Positions 8,352-18,490 of a stretch of 64,000 nucleotides of DNA are shown here, piece after piece. The stretch spans positions 372,001-436,000 of the forward strand of contig CAVRVO010000013.1 of the NCBI GenBank assembly GCA_963724625.1, written 5' to 3'. Below the pieces are notes generated by a model. The model worked only from the letters and a program-made list of their open reading frames with translations. It searched no databases and was not told the origin of the DNA. The stretch comes from DATBVX01 sp963724625. GTDB lineage: Bacteria; Pseudomonadota; Gammaproteobacteria; Steroidobacterales; Steroidobacteraceae. The translations under genes were made by a program, and so were the position numbers. The number at the start of each line of letters is the position of its first letter. Position 1 is the first letter of the stretch.

Positions 8352-8968
8352 AGGCACCGCGACCAACTATCGGCGGTTTCACCCTGATCGAGTTGCTGGT
8401 CGCGATCTCGATCTTCGTGGTGCTCGGCGTGCTGGCCTACGGCGGCTACAACAACTCCGTCAAGCAGACCGAGATTGCGCGCGCGTCGATGAAACGCCTG
8501 GAGCAGGTGCAGACTACGGTGCGTTTGATGACACAGGATTTCGAGCAGCTCGCCCCACGCCCGGTGCGCGACGTGGTCGGCGATGGACGCCTGCCCGCGT
8601 TGATGAGCGTGAGCAATGGGCAACAGCTGCTTTCACTGACGCGTGCCGGTTGGACCAATCCAGGAGGCCTGCCACGCGCCACCCTGCAGCGAGTCTCTTA
8701 CGTGCTCGAGGACGACAAGCTCCGGCGCGAGCACTTCACCGTGCTCGATGCGACGCTCTCGAATGAGCCCGTGAAGCGCGAGCTCATCGATCACGTCAAA
8801 TCGGTGCGCGTGCGCTTCATGGACAACCAGAAGCAGTGGCAGGAGCAATGGCCGCCGCTGAATGCCGCACCCGCTACAATCACACGTCTGCGCCCGCTGG
8901 CGGTCGAGGTCACGCTCGAGCTCGAGGATTTCGGTGAGATCACGCGCCTGATCGAGGTGGACGGATGA
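8348..8968 (+). CDS. gspJ: Type II secretion minor pseudopilin GspJ
   Basis: Minor pseudopilin of the tip complex. MKAPRPTIGG leader, then FTLIELLVAISIFVVLGVLA with Glu5. Family features RASMKRLEQVQTTVRLMTQDFEQL and RVSYVLEDDKLRREH are present. The length, 206 residues, is normal. ATGA overlaps at both ends couple it to gspI and gspK. Confidence 0.94.
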   Translation: MKAPRPTIGGFTLIELLVAISIFVVLGVLAYGGYNNSVKQTEIARASMKRLEQVQTTVRLMTQDFEQLAPRPVRDVVGDGRLPALMSVSNGQQLLSLTRAGWTNPGGLPRATLQRVSYVLEDDKLRREHFTVLDATLSNEPVKRELIDHVKSVRVRFMDNQKQWQEQWPPLNAAPATITRLRPLAVEVTLELEDFGEITRLIEVDG

Positions 8969-9921
8969 GGCCAGCGCCTGTTTCGCGTCCGCAGGGACAG
9001 CGCGGCGTGGCGCTCATGACCGCGATCCTCATCGTCGCGCTCGCCACGATCCTTGCCACACAGATCGGCTTCGACAGTGCACTGGAGCAACGGCGGACGG
9101 GCGCCATTCTTTCCCTCGACCAGGCGTACCTCATCGGTCTAGGCGCAGAAGCCTGGGCCGCCTCCTACCTCAAGAAGGATCTCGACGACGGCTCCAAGCA
9201 GGATTATCCAGCGGAGCGCTGGGCAACACCGATTCCGCCGATCCCGGTCGAGGGTGGCGAGGTCGAAGGGTTGGTCGAAGACTTGCAGGGGCGCTTCAAT
9301 CTCAACAATCTGGTCACGGCCGAGGGCGCACAGAATCCCGAGGCAATGCGGCAGTTCCGCAACCTCCTCAGCATGCTGGATCTGGAGGCCAAGTGGGCCG
9401 ACGTGCTCGCCGACTGGCTCGACCCCGATACGCAGCCAACTCCGGATGGTGCGGAGGACAACGTCTACACCTCGCAGACGCCACCGTATCGCGCAGCGAA
9501 CGGCCCGATCACCAGTGTCAGCGAACTGCTGGCGCTGCCCGATTTCGGAGTCGAGCGCTACCAGAAGCTCAAGCCCTACGTCACCGCCCTGCCGATCGGA
9601 ACCAAGATCAATCTCTGCACTGCGCCCGGCATCGTGATTGATGCTCTCAGCAACGGTACGCGCGAGTTCGGTCTCGATGAGCAGAGTCTGGCGAAGGGGC
9701 GCACCGATCATTGTTTTCCGACGCCCGACGATCTGCGCAACTCATTTCATGGGCAGGACTTCAACACCATTGCAAACTACATCGATGACAAAACGTCGTA
9801 CTTTCGCGTTACGGCGCTGGTCACTATTGGCACCTCGCAGATGACTCTGTACAGTCTCCTGCATCGCGATGAAGCGACGCACCTGGTACGCCCGGTAATG
9901 CGCACTTTCGGTACTGACTGA
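8965..9921 (+). CDS. gspK: Type II secretion minor pseudopilin GspK
   Basis: Largest minor pseudopilin, which caps the tip. The N-terminus QRGVALMTAILIVALATILA is a prepilin-like helix lacking Glu at position 5, as is normal for GspK. The alpha domain contains DLQGRFNLNNLV, WLDPDTQPTPDGAEDNVY, a SVSELLALPDFG helix-hairpin-helix segment and INLCTAPGIVI. Length 318 residues, in family range. Overlaps gspJ by ATGA; gspL follows after 19 bp. Confidence 0.94.
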   Translation: MRPAPVSRPQGQRGVALMTAILIVALATILATQIGFDSALEQRRTGAILSLDQAYLIGLGAEAWAASYLKKDLDDGSKQDYPAERWATPIPPIPVEGGEVEGLVEDLQGRFNLNNLVTAEGAQNPEAMRQFRNLLSMLDLEAKWADVLADWLDPDTQPTPDGAEDNVYTSQTPPYRAANGPITSVSELLALPDFGVERYQKLKPYVTALPIGTKINLCTAPGIVIDALSNGTREFGLDEQSLAKGRTDHCFPTPDDLRNSFHGQDFNTIANYIDDKTSYFRVTALVTIGTSQMTLYSLLHRDEATHLVRPVMRTFGTD

Positions 9922-9940
9922 GTGAAATAACTCTCCGCAC

Positions 9941-11176
9941 ATGCCAGACACATTCGTCATTCGCCTTTCCGACCAACCGGATGCGCCAGCGAGCTGGATG
10001 CTGGTCGATGCAGCTGGCGGCCGGCTGAGCGCTGCTCAGGCCGGACCCTTATCGCAAGCAACAGCGCTCGCGCTCGGGCGCCGCGTGATCCTGCTGGTTC
10101 CCGGCATCGACGTTCTGCTCGCGCGGCCCGAGCTGCCGGTGCGTGGCGGTGCGCGTCAATTGCAGGTCGTTCCCTTTGCGCTCGAGGAGCACATTGCCGA
10201 CGACATCGAGGGCATGCACTTTGCGCTGGGCAAGGCGGATTCGTCGGCTGCCGGTACGCCGGTGGCGGGCGTACGTCGCCATCGACTCGAGGGATGGCTC
10301 GCGGCTCTGCGCGCTGCGCAAATTGCCGCGGATGCCGTGTATGCAGACAGCGCAGTGGTACCTACCAATCCTGCGCAGACCGTGCTGATGATCGATACCG
10401 ATCGCCTGTACGTACGCCGTCCGGGCGAGCCACCGCTGGTGCTCGATGTACAGCCCTTGAATGAGGCGCTCGAGTTCGCAACGCTTTCTGCAGACAATCA
10501 CGTCGTGCTCTATGTCTCGCAGCTGGATTGGCACACACACCGGCCAATCATCGACGCGCTACGGGAGCGGCTTGCGAGTCTCAAGGTGCAGCTGCTGCCG
10601 GACGGGCCGCTGCCACTGCTCGCCCATCAGGCAGTAACGAATCCGCCCTTCAATCTCTTGCAAGGCGAGTTTGCGCCGCATTCCAGGGGCTCTGATCAGT
10701 GGCGGGCATGGCGTCTGGCGGCGATGCTCGGAGGATGCTTCATCGCGCTGACTCTGCTCGGCAAGGGTGTCGAGATCTGGCGTCTCAAGAGTACGGAGAA
10801 AGCGCTGGATGCCTCGATCGAGCAGGTGTTTCGCGAGGCAATGCCCGGCGAGCAGAACGCCATCGACGCCCGTCGTCGCATGGAAGCACGTCTGACGCAG
10901 CTGCACGGCTCGACGACTGGCCAGGTCACGAACCTCCTCGCCATGATGAATGTTATCGCCGGCGCGAAGGCGAAGGTTCCGGAGACCACGTTCGAAGCTT
11001 TCAGCTTCCGCGGTACCGTGCTGGACATGAAGATCGGCGCGCGCGATGTCGATAGTCTCGACAAGCTGCGGCGCCTCGTCACGGACGGCGGCCTGCAGGC
11101 TGAGCTGCAATCTTCGAACGCCAACGACTCTGGCGTGGAAGGACGCATTCAGATCAAGGCACCGGGCGCCTCATGA
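9941..11176 (+). CDS. gspL: Type II secretion inner-membrane platform protein GspL
   Basis: Bitopic inner-membrane protein that links the GspE ATPase to the platform with GspM. The 411-residue product has an actin-like cytoplasmic domain (about 1-240; VPFALEEHIADDIEGMHFAL is the recognisable GspL stretch), one membrane helix around residues 260-280 (LAAMLGGCFIALTLLGKG) and a periplasmic ferredoxin-like domain at the end. It overlaps gspM by ATGA. Confidence 0.92.
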   Translation: MPDTFVIRLSDQPDAPASWMLVDAAGGRLSAAQAGPLSQATALALGRRVILLVPGIDVLLARPELPVRGGARQLQVVPFALEEHIADDIEGMHFALGKADSSAAGTPVAGVRRHRLEGWLAALRAAQIAADAVYADSAVVPTNPAQTVLMIDTDRLYVRRPGEPPLVLDVQPLNEALEFATLSADNHVVLYVSQLDWHTHRPIIDALRERLASLKVQLLPDGPLPLLAHQAVTNPPFNLLQGEFAPHSRGSDQWRAWRLAAMLGGCFIALTLLGKGVEIWRLKSTEKALDASIEQVFREAMPGEQNAIDARRRMEARLTQLHGSTTGQVTNLLAMMNVIAGAKAKVPETTFEAFSFRGTVLDMKIGARDVDSLDKLRRLVTDGGLQAELQSSNANDSGVEGRIQIKAPGAS

Positions 11177-11664
11177 GCGGATTACTGGACAGAATCAATG
11201 CGTGGCTCGCCAGCCTCTCGGAGCGCGAGCACCGACTTGTGACGTGGGGCGGCGCGGCCGCCGTCGTGTTACTGGTCTTGGCCCTCCTCGTCTTACCCCT
11301 CTATTCCGCCGCCAATGCCGCTGAAAAGCGCGTCGAACGCAAGCGCACTGACCTGGCCTGGATGCAGAGCGTCGCTGGCGAGTTGCGGGCAGCGGGGCCC
11401 GCAGATGCCTCCGCGCAATCATTGGTCCTTATCGTGGATCAAACCGCCCGGGCTGCCGGACTTGCTGCCGCGCTTCGCGATACACAGCCGAGCGGCACTG
11501 GTGGTATCCGGATACGGCTCGAGTCTGCGCCGTTCGACGTGATCGTGGGGTGGGTGGCCGATCTCGCGCAGCGCCACGGCCTCATCGTCGAGTCAGCAAC
11601 CGTGGATCGTACCTCGCGCGTCGGTGTCGTAAACGCCAGCCTCATCATGCGCAAAGGCGCATGA
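11173..11664 (+). CDS. gspM: Type II secretion protein GspM
   Basis: Bitopic inner-membrane partner of GspL. The 163-residue protein has a short cytoplasmic start with LSEREHRLVTWGGAAAVV leading into one membrane helix (VVLLVLALLVLPLY), then a periplasmic domain containing VIVGWVADLAQRHGLIVESA. Its place after gspL and ATGA coupling support the call. Confidence 0.9.
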   Translation: MSGLLDRINAWLASLSEREHRLVTWGGAAAVVLLVLALLVLPLYSAANAAEKRVERKRTDLAWMQSVAGELRAAGPADASAQSLVLIVDQTARAAGLAAALRDTQPSGTGGIRIRLESAPFDVIVGWVADLAQRHGLIVESATVDRTSRVGVVNASLIMRKGA

Positions 11665-11706
11665 ACGTGCGCCGGGAGCCGAGCCGACACCGCTGCGGTC
11701 GCGGGC

Positions 11707-12468
11707 ATGCCGAATAATCCGTCGCGGTCCCGGGCTGTACTTCTGATCGCGGCGGGCATTGCCGCATTCCTTCTGACGTTGCTGGCGATAGTGCCTGCGA
11801 GCGTCATCTCGGTTGCGCTTCCGGCGACCATCAAACTCGGTATGACGAGTGGCACCATCTGGAATGGCAGCACGGATTCTCTCAACGTCGGTGGCCGTTC
11901 ATACGGCGCCTTTCGCTGGACGCTGCGCCCATTGCAGTTGTTCCGCGGCCGCCTGGCGTTCGATGGAGAGTTGCTGCGCAATGACGGGCAAGCGCGTGGC
12001 AGGATTGGGCTCGGCTTCGGTAATCGCGTCTCGGCGCGCGATCTCGACATCAATTTACCGCTGGCGGCGCTCGCCACCGGCGTAGGTCCGCCGGGGTGGA
12101 GTGGAGTCGTACGCGCTCGACTGCAGAGTGTCGACCTCACCCCTGGAGCTGCACCGCAGATCGTCGGCACGATCGAGGTGCATGGATTGCAGGCCCCTCC
12201 CCCCGGTGGAGCAGCGATCGGCAGCTATGCGATCACGTTCGATGCCGGATCGGCGCGCGACGGGAAACTGATCGGTCAGATCAAAGATCTGGAAGGTCCG
12301 ATGCAGGTCGCAGGCACAGCGACGCTCGCCGGCGATCGCAGCTACGTGGTCGAAGGGTTGGTCGCTCCGCGCGCAGGAGCGCCAAAAGCGGTGACCGACA
12401 CGCTGCGATTTCTCGGCGCGCCCGACGCACAGGGACGCCGCCCCTTCTCGGTCGCGGGTACGTATTGA
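11707..12468 (+). CDS. gspN: Type II secretion protein N
   Basis: Accessory T2SS envelope protein, 253 residues. N-terminal membrane segment at about residues 8-30 (RAVLLIAAGIAAFLLTLLAIVP). The family stretch LRPLQLFRGRLAFDGELL and the ending GRRPFSVAGTY are typical. It lies 42 bp after gspM and ends 6 bp before the convergent AddA-like gene, with no hairpin terminator visible between them. Confidence 0.85.
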   Translation: MPNNPSRSRAVLLIAAGIAAFLLTLLAIVPASVISVALPATIKLGMTSGTIWNGSTDSLNVGGRSYGAFRWTLRPLQLFRGRLAFDGELLRNDGQARGRIGLGFGNRVSARDLDINLPLAALATGVGPPGWSGVVRARLQSVDLTPGAAPQIVGTIEVHGLQAPPPGGAAIGSYAITFDAGSARDGKLIGQIKDLEGPMQVAGTATLAGDRSYVVEGLVAPRAGAPKAVTDTLRFLGAPDAQGRRPFSVAGTY

Positions 12469-12474
12469 ACGTCT

Positions 12475-15400
12475 TCAACGCGCGGACCATTCTCGCCACC
12501 CGCCCATCAACGGAAAATACAGACCGACGCGGATCTCACCGCCCCCGTCAGGCTGCAGCAGCTGCACGTAGCGCGCGAGTTGTGGACGATAGCGTTCCAC
12601 TTCCCGATCGAGAAAAGCTTCGCGATCTGCGCCCTCGTGACTGCCGGTCTTGAAATCGACGATCCAGCGCTCTCCACTTTGCTCCACGAAAGTGCGATCG
12701 ATCACGATCCGTACCAGCTCACCATCGATAGCGCCCGTCAGGGCAAGTTCGTTATGAGCCTCACGGTGCGTGGGCGCGAAGATCCACGAGCCACGGGCGT
12801 CAGTACGGGTATGAATCAGGGCCTCAATCACGCGATCGGCGGCCGCCTCCAGGCGCTCCTCTGGCACGCCGCTCGCCTTGAGGCGACGCCTGAAATTGAC
12901 TCTGCGGGCATTAATCGCCTCGGGCTCCGGCAAGGTACTGAGGCGTGACCAGGATTCAAGCTCCTGATGCACCAGCGTGCCGACGCGCCGGCTCGTTTCG
13001 CTTGCCCAGTCAAACTCGGGTCGCGAGGGGATGGCCGCCTCAACCGGTGCCGTACTGGGTGCAACGATCCCCTGCGGCGGGAGTGGCAGACACCAGTCCG
13101 CGGTGAGTCTTCGAATCACGGCAGGAGCTCGCCTGTCGTCCTCGACGTAGCCCGTACGCGTGATTGCCGACTCCTCGAAAGCGCGTGCAAAGTGATCGCT
13201 CAGTACTGGCCATAGAAGTGCGAGGAATGAATTCGCCTCCGGATCGCCCGGTTCATCGTCGCGATCCTTGCGCAATCTCACATGCCCGAATAGGTGAAGC
13301 TCTTCCGCAGCGCGGGTCACAGCGACGTAAAGAAGGCGCGCGCGCTCGAAAGATTCTCGTTCCCGTTCCCGGCGCTTGAGGTATTCGAACAGGGGGTCTT
13401 CCTCAGCGCCTTTTTCGCCGATGGGCGCGAGGAGCAGCCCGGGCTCGCCGGTGGCACGCGGAATCTCCAGCCAGCGCAGCAATGGCTCGTCTGGCGCGCT
13501 CTTACCATCACCGAGGCGCGGAATCACGACGATGTCGAACTCCAGTCCCTTCGCCTGGTGAATCGTCATGACCTGGATCTGTGGGCCCGCTGTCGGATCG
13601 GGTCGTGCGTACAGGTCGGCAAAACCGACTTCGAACGCCGGACCCGACTCGAGGGCGTTGCGCACTGACAATTCCTCCAATCGCCTGAGAAACGCATGAG
13701 CATCTTCGAGGGCACGCGGTTCACGGAGCGTGGCGGGCCCACCCAGGCTGAGCCACGTGCGCTCGACACAGGCGCGCAACGGCTCGCGTCGCACTCTGTC
13801 GAGCGCATGCCCCATCACCGCGTTCAACGCCCGCGCCCGGCGCATCCCGTCCGTAGACAGCGACTCGAGGCGTGCGTGCTGGTTGAGCAATTCCCAGCAC
13901 GTTGACTGCTCGTCATCCCGTGTCAGGGCGGAAAGATCCGCGAGTGTCAGTCCGCAGAACGGCGAGCGGAGCACTGCCAGCCAGGCGGCGCGATCCCCCA
14001 AGTGCAGCAGCGCACGGGCGAGCGCCGTCAGGTCACGCACCACCGGTTGGCTTTCGAGTGTCTCGAGCTCGATTGCCTGGAACGGGAGCTTGCGCTCGCG
14101 CAGCGCTGCGGCGATCTCGATTGCCTGGCGCCGGTAGCGCACCAGGATGCCGATGGTTCGCTGCATGCCGGTCACGTAGCGACTGGCGACGAGGTCGGCG
14201 ACTTGCTGCGCTTCCTCACGCCAATTGGACGTGAAGGCGCAATGCACCTGGACGGCCGCAGCACCCGGTGCGTCGCGACCCGCGGCACTCGCCACGTGAC
14301 GCACTGCTCCGCGTGTCAGGTCATCCGCATCCGGCAATACTTGTGCGAACACCTCGTTGAACCATGCGACGAGGTTGCGATGCGAGCGGAAGTTCCGGGT
14401 CAGTTGCAGCACGCCAGGACGGATGCTGTTCAACCCGTGATCGCGAGTGCGCAGGAACAGGCCGACTTCCGCCTGCCGGAAGCGGTAGACCGACTGCATC
14501 GGATCACCAACGCAGAATAATGTCCGTCCATCACCTTCTACCCAGCCGGCGGTGAGCGCCTCGAGCAATTCGATCTGTTTGAACGACGTGTCCTGGAATT
14601 CATCCACCAGCAGGTGCTGAATGCGGTAGTCGAGCGACAGCGCCAGTTCGCCCGGCTCTTCCGGGCTGCCGAGCGCATGCACCGCTGCCTGCACCAGAGC
14701 TGGGAAGTCCACTTCTCCGGTTTCACGAAACACTAGCTCGAGCTGAGCCGCGGCCGTGCGCAACACTTCAAGCAGCGCCTGGGCTACTTCCCATTGCGAC
14801 TCGTTGAACTGCGGCGGCGGCAGCCGCCTCACTTCCTTCAGTTGCTCTCGCAGTGACGGCACGGCCTGCAGTTGCGCAATCAGTTGCCGGCCGAGCTCGC
14901 TTGCGGCCGCGGTCGCATATCCGCCCTTCGCATCGAGCCGCTTGCGCCAGTCGTTCTGCTTGGTGAGCAGCAACCCGGCAAGCTCCTGCCAGACAGGCAG
15001 ATCACGAAATGTCGTGCCGAGGCGCGCCGTTTCGTGCTGCCGCCCGGCCTTGGGGTCCATCGACACCGGCGAGGTCAACAGCCGCATCGTCGCGGCCCAG
15101 GCCGCCTCGGGCCAGACTCGGGAGAGGTTATGCAAATGTCCCTGGATTTCGACCTGCAGCATCCGCTCCAGCTGCGCGCGTAGCGCTGGACCTCGCCGGG
15201 CCACCACGAAAGGTAGCCACTGCTCCCGACGCTCGAGCATCTTGATGAGCAGTTCCTCGGTCTGCAGCAACTGGTTGTCGCGATGCGCGAGGAGTGTGAG
15301 CAGCAAAGCCGCGATCGGCTCGCGTTCCTCGATCAGGGCGAGCGTGCGACGCGCGGCGCTGGCGTACAGCGGTTGCGGCTCGTCATTCACGATCAGCTCC

Positions 15401-15816
15401 GCACCGGCCCGGGCCAGCAGCGGCAGCCGCGCCGCCAGCGAATGGCAGAACGCATCGATGGTCTGGATGCGCAGGCGGCTGGGATGAAGTGCCAGATCCC
15501 AGCCCAACGCATCGGAGCGCTGGCGGGCGCGGTGTGCGAGCTCCTGCGTCTGCTGGACGAATTCGCTCGCCTCGTGGTCAGCATCATTCGTCGCGCGCAA
15601 CGACTGCAACACGCGACTGCGCATTTCAGCGGCCGCCTTGAGGGTGAAGGTCAGTGCCACGATCTGCTCGGGCGCATCGACGGTGCTCAGCAGGCGCAGG
15701 AACCGCTGCACGAGAAGCCCGGTCTTTCCAGAGCCAGCCGGCGCCTGGACAATGAACGACCGCACCGGATCGAGCGCAGCGAGCCGCGCTTGCACATCGG
15801 GCGGGTGCTCAGTCAT
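12475..15816 (-). CDS. UvrD/RecB-type helicase-nuclease, AddA-like
   Basis: ATP-dependent DNA helicase with a fused nuclease, expected to process double-strand breaks. The 1113-residue protein opens with a Walker A APAGSGKTGLL near residue 27. LLVDEFQDTS (Walker B) lies near 405, FCVGDPMQSVYRFRQAEV near 435, QVMTIHQAKGLEFDIVVIP and LLYVAVTRAAEELHL are later SF1 motifs. A C-terminal PD-(D/E)XK nuclease has GAIDGELVRIVID and IVDFKTG near 1035-1060. It overlaps the upstream nuclease gene by 8 bp, so the two probably form a complex equivalent to AddAB. Confidence 0.9.
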   Translation of the reverse strand: MTEHPPDVQARLAALDPVRSFIVQAPAGSGKTGLLVQRFLRLLSTVDAPEQIVALTFTLKAAAEMRSRVLQSLRATNDADHEASEFVQQTQELAHRARQRSDALGWDLALHPSRLRIQTIDAFCHSLAARLPLLARAGAELIVNDEPQPLYASAARRTLALIEEREPIAALLLTLLAHRDNQLLQTEELLIKMLERREQWLPFVVARRGPALRAQLERMLQVEIQGHLHNLSRVWPEAAWAATMRLLTSPVSMDPKAGRQHETARLGTTFRDLPVWQELAGLLLTKQNDWRKRLDAKGGYATAAASELGRQLIAQLQAVPSLREQLKEVRRLPPPQFNESQWEVAQALLEVLRTAAAQLELVFRETGEVDFPALVQAAVHALGSPEEPGELALSLDYRIQHLLVDEFQDTSFKQIELLEALTAGWVEGDGRTLFCVGDPMQSVYRFRQAEVGLFLRTRDHGLNSIRPGVLQLTRNFRSHRNLVAWFNEVFAQVLPDADDLTRGAVRHVASAAGRDAPGAAAVQVHCAFTSNWREEAQQVADLVASRYVTGMQRTIGILVRYRRQAIEIAAALRERKLPFQAIELETLESQPVVRDLTALARALLHLGDRAAWLAVLRSPFCGLTLADLSALTRDDEQSTCWELLNQHARLESLSTDGMRRARALNAVMGHALDRVRREPLRACVERTWLSLGGPATLREPRALEDAHAFLRRLEELSVRNALESGPAFEVGFADLYARPDPTAGPQIQVMTIHQAKGLEFDIVVIPRLGDGKSAPDEPLLRWLEIPRATGEPGLLLAPIGEKGAEEDPLFEYLKRRERERESFERARLLYVAVTRAAEELHLFGHVRLRKDRDDEPGDPEANSFLALLWPVLSDHFARAFEESAITRTGYVEDDRRAPAVIRRLTADWCLPLPPQGIVAPSTAPVEAAIPSRPEFDWASETSRRVGTLVHQELESWSRLSTLPEPEAINARRVNFRRRLKASGVPEERLEAAADRVIEALIHTRTDARGSWIFAPTHREAHNELALTGAIDGELVRIVIDRTFVEQSGERWIVDFKTGSHEGADREAFLDREVERYRPQLARYVQLLQPDGGGEIRVGLYFPLMGGWREWSAR

Positions 15817-18463
15817 TGGCCGCTCCGTCAGCCTGCTGGGCGCGCACTTCGTCGATCCTGCACAGCGCGTGCAGGTGGCAGCGTTGGCAGGTCAGTCGAC
15901 TCAGGGGATCCACGCGCGCATTGCCCTCGGCGAACTCGATCGCCAGGCGCTCCAGGATTCTGCGCCAGCTCGCGAGTTGCGCCTGCCAGTCAGGCACCGG
16001 TTCGAGCCCCGGCAATGTCGGCGGGAGTGAGGTGAGTCCATCGAAGCTGCAGCCTTCCGCGTTCAGGAGCGCGAAGCTCATCGCGCCGGGCGCCCGCTCG
16101 AGCGCGGTCGCGTACAACAACATCTGCGGCTCCTCGGGCCGGTCTCCGTACCAGCGACTCGCGTTCGCCTCGCCGCTCTTATAGTCGAGCAGCAGTGTGC
16201 GGCCATCGTCCAGCTGGTCGATGCGATCGATCCGCAAGGTAAACATCAACCCGGCCTGGCTCCATTGCAGTCGCTGCTCAATGCCGAGCACTCGAAAGGA
16301 TGGCCGGATGCTCTCGACCTCGAGCCAGGTGCGCAGCAATGCTTCGAGACGCGTGCATTCAAGGTCGACGAGCGGCACGGGCCAGCGCCCGGACCGGCCG
16401 AAGACCTCAGCACGGGCCGAAGCAACAACAGCGCGAACCCGTCCATGACGTTCCTCCGCCGACAGACGCAGCAGCGCATCGCGATCCTTCAATTCGGACC
16501 AAAGGCTGTCGAGCGCGCGATGCACTAAATTGCCGCGCGCGCGTGGATCGATCCCCGGCAGCGGTCGTTCGAGAGGCTCCGCGCGCAGGCGATGCTGTGC
16601 GAAAGCGCGGAACGGACATTGCGATTGGCGTTGCAGGGCGCTCGCTCCGCCGCGCAGCTGTGCGGGCGTCGCAATTGGCGGGGCCTGTTCGTCGTGCAGC
16701 ACCTCCAGTGAGCGGGAGTGGAATATCGCCTGCTCGTAGCTGAGTGCGCCAGAGCGTTCCAACTCCCCAATATCGATTGCAGGCAGCGATGCGAGCAATG
16801 GACTGGTTTCCGCATCCGCATCCGCGACGTGCTGAGGCCAGCTCACGATCACACGTGGCGCCCCACCGAGAATGCTGTGGGTGATGCTTCGGGCCAGTTC
16901 GAGCGTTGCCGCCGCGCTCGCCTCCGGAATGCCCGCAGCAATTTGCAGATGCTGAGGGATGAACGGATCGGGTCGCGACGGCCCGGGCCACGCTGCAGCG
17001 TGCAGCCCGGTCACCCAGATGCCGTCATAAATCACACAAGGGTCCGCCAGTCGGCCGCTGATCGTCACGCCCTGCGCTCGCACGGGCTCCTGAAAGCGAC
17101 TGCGCGAGGCGAGAGTCGACAGGTTCCTGACTGCCGCATCGAGGGATACGGCGCCCGCAATGCTATCGAGCGTTGCCAGCTCTGCCAGTGCATCGTTGAA
17201 CGCCTGCAGCATGAGCAGCTCGCTTTCGTCGAGCTTCTGAGTGCCCGGCCATCCCAGCTCGCGCAGTGCACGTGCAAATGCGCTGCTCCAATGCGAGAGC
17301 GTTGCACGCGGTTGCCGCAGGGCATCCGCAAGGCGCCCGAGAGCCTGGGCCAGGTCTGGATCGGCGCTGTCGGTGCCGAGGGATCCATTCAGTGCCTGGA
17401 TGAGATGCTGCAACGTGACCTCTGGCGGCGCGACCTTGCGCCATCGCGCATCGATGCGTGCGCGGCGTGCAAGCGCCTCTAGGCCGCCGCCAAGAAACGG
17501 TGAACGCAGCCACTCACTGGCAATCTCGAAAGGCAGTACGCCCCTAGTGAGCTCGAATGCCGTGAGCGCAGCCGCCACCAGAGGGCAGCCGCTCAGCGGC
17601 GTACCGCCTTCCAGTCCGAAGGGCGCCCGACGCGATGGCGTCTCAATCACGCACCAGGCCGGAGTCAAGGTCCTGGCGAAAACGCGCTCGACTTCCGCGC
17701 GGCGCGGCTCGAGATCCGGAACAATGATGAGAAGCTCGGACTCGGGTCGTGCCAGCAGTTGCGCCAGTGCCCAGCGTGCTGCGGACTCGAGCTCAGACTG
17801 CGCATCAGGCAAGGCGACCCGCACTGCGCCGGCGCTTGCCGCGGCGTCTAGCCAGGTGATCCTCGTGCCCTGCCCTGCGAGTCGCTCGCCGAGGTGGCGA
17901 TAGGCTGGTGCGTGTGCGTCAAAGCCGGCAAAGACGATTTCCTGGGGGCGCTCTATTGCGTCAAGTTGATGCAGTCGCCAGATCGCGCGCCCGATGTCGA
18001 GCCAGCCATATCGATCCAGCTCCTGCGCGTAGTCATTGCTCCAGCGAACGAAAGTCGCAGACTCATCGGTGGCGCTCTCGCGCTCGTCAGGCAGGCGAAT
18101 GTTCCAGTCGTGCACGCGCTGCCAGGCGCGCCGTGCGGCGCGCACCGCGCCGAAAGGCTGCAGGAGGTTGGTCGCGACGGCGTCTGCAAGCACGACGCGT
18201 TCCCATAACGCGAAGTCCTGCGTGGCGGAGAGAATCTGTGGGAGCGCGCCGGCCTCATCGATTGCGATTGCCTGCGACCAGCAGCGCATCACCCAGGCTT
18301 GCCCCGAAAGTACGTCCGGGGTCGGCCAGCTGAGCCGTCCGAGTCCGCGCTGGGTGGTGCCCCACGCCGTGTGGATAGCTCGCGCTTGCTCGGCGTTCGC
18401 CGTCAGAACGGTCGCCCCACGCTCGAGGGCGTGCTTCAGAGTTGCCGGTAACCGTTCTGACAA
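15809..18463 (-). CDS. AddB-like PD-(D/E)XK nuclease, probable DNA repair protein
   Basis: Partner of the adjacent AddA-like helicase. The 884-residue protein ends in a RecB-family nuclease with RIDRIDQLDDGRTLLLDYKSG (about residue 760). Four cysteines are placed as in AddB Fe-S nucleases: one in SQCPFRAFAQ (about 614) and three in CQRCHLHALC (about 859). The N-terminal part resembles a degenerate helicase domain with LTANAEQARAIH. The start must be the TTG at 18463, because an in-frame stop lies at 18473-18475 and no ATG or GTG follows near. Matches the family annotated as 'probable DNA repair protein' beside UvrD-like helicases. Confidence 0.85.
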   Translation of the reverse strand: MSERLPATLKHALERGATVLTANAEQARAIHTAWGTTQRGLGRLSWPTPDVLSGQAWVMRCWSQAIAIDEAGALPQILSATQDFALWERVVLADAVATNLLQPFGAVRAARRAWQRVHDWNIRLPDERESATDESATFVRWSNDYAQELDRYGWLDIGRAIWRLHQLDAIERPQEIVFAGFDAHAPAYRHLGERLAGQGTRITWLDAAASAGAVRVALPDAQSELESAARWALAQLLARPESELLIIVPDLEPRRAEVERVFARTLTPAWCVIETPSRRAPFGLEGGTPLSGCPLVAAALTAFELTRGVLPFEIASEWLRSPFLGGGLEALARRARIDARWRKVAPPEVTLQHLIQALNGSLGTDSADPDLAQALGRLADALRQPRATLSHWSSAFARALRELGWPGTQKLDESELLMLQAFNDALAELATLDSIAGAVSLDAAVRNLSTLASRSRFQEPVRAQGVTISGRLADPCVIYDGIWVTGLHAAAWPGPSRPDPFIPQHLQIAAGIPEASAAATLELARSITHSILGGAPRVIVSWPQHVADADAETSPLLASLPAIDIGELERSGALSYEQAIFHSRSLEVLHDEQAPPIATPAQLRGGASALQRQSQCPFRAFAQHRLRAEPLERPLPGIDPRARGNLVHRALDSLWSELKDRDALLRLSAEERHGRVRAVVASARAEVFGRSGRWPVPLVDLECTRLEALLRTWLEVESIRPSFRVLGIEQRLQWSQAGLMFTLRIDRIDQLDDGRTLLLDYKSGEANASRWYGDRPEEPQMLLYATALERAPGAMSFALLNAEGCSFDGLTSLPPTLPGLEPVPDWQAQLASWRRILERLAIEFAEGNARVDPLSRLTCQRCHLHALCRIDEVRAQQADGAAND

Positions 18464-18490
18464 TTCAAGGTATTACAATAAGATAAGCGA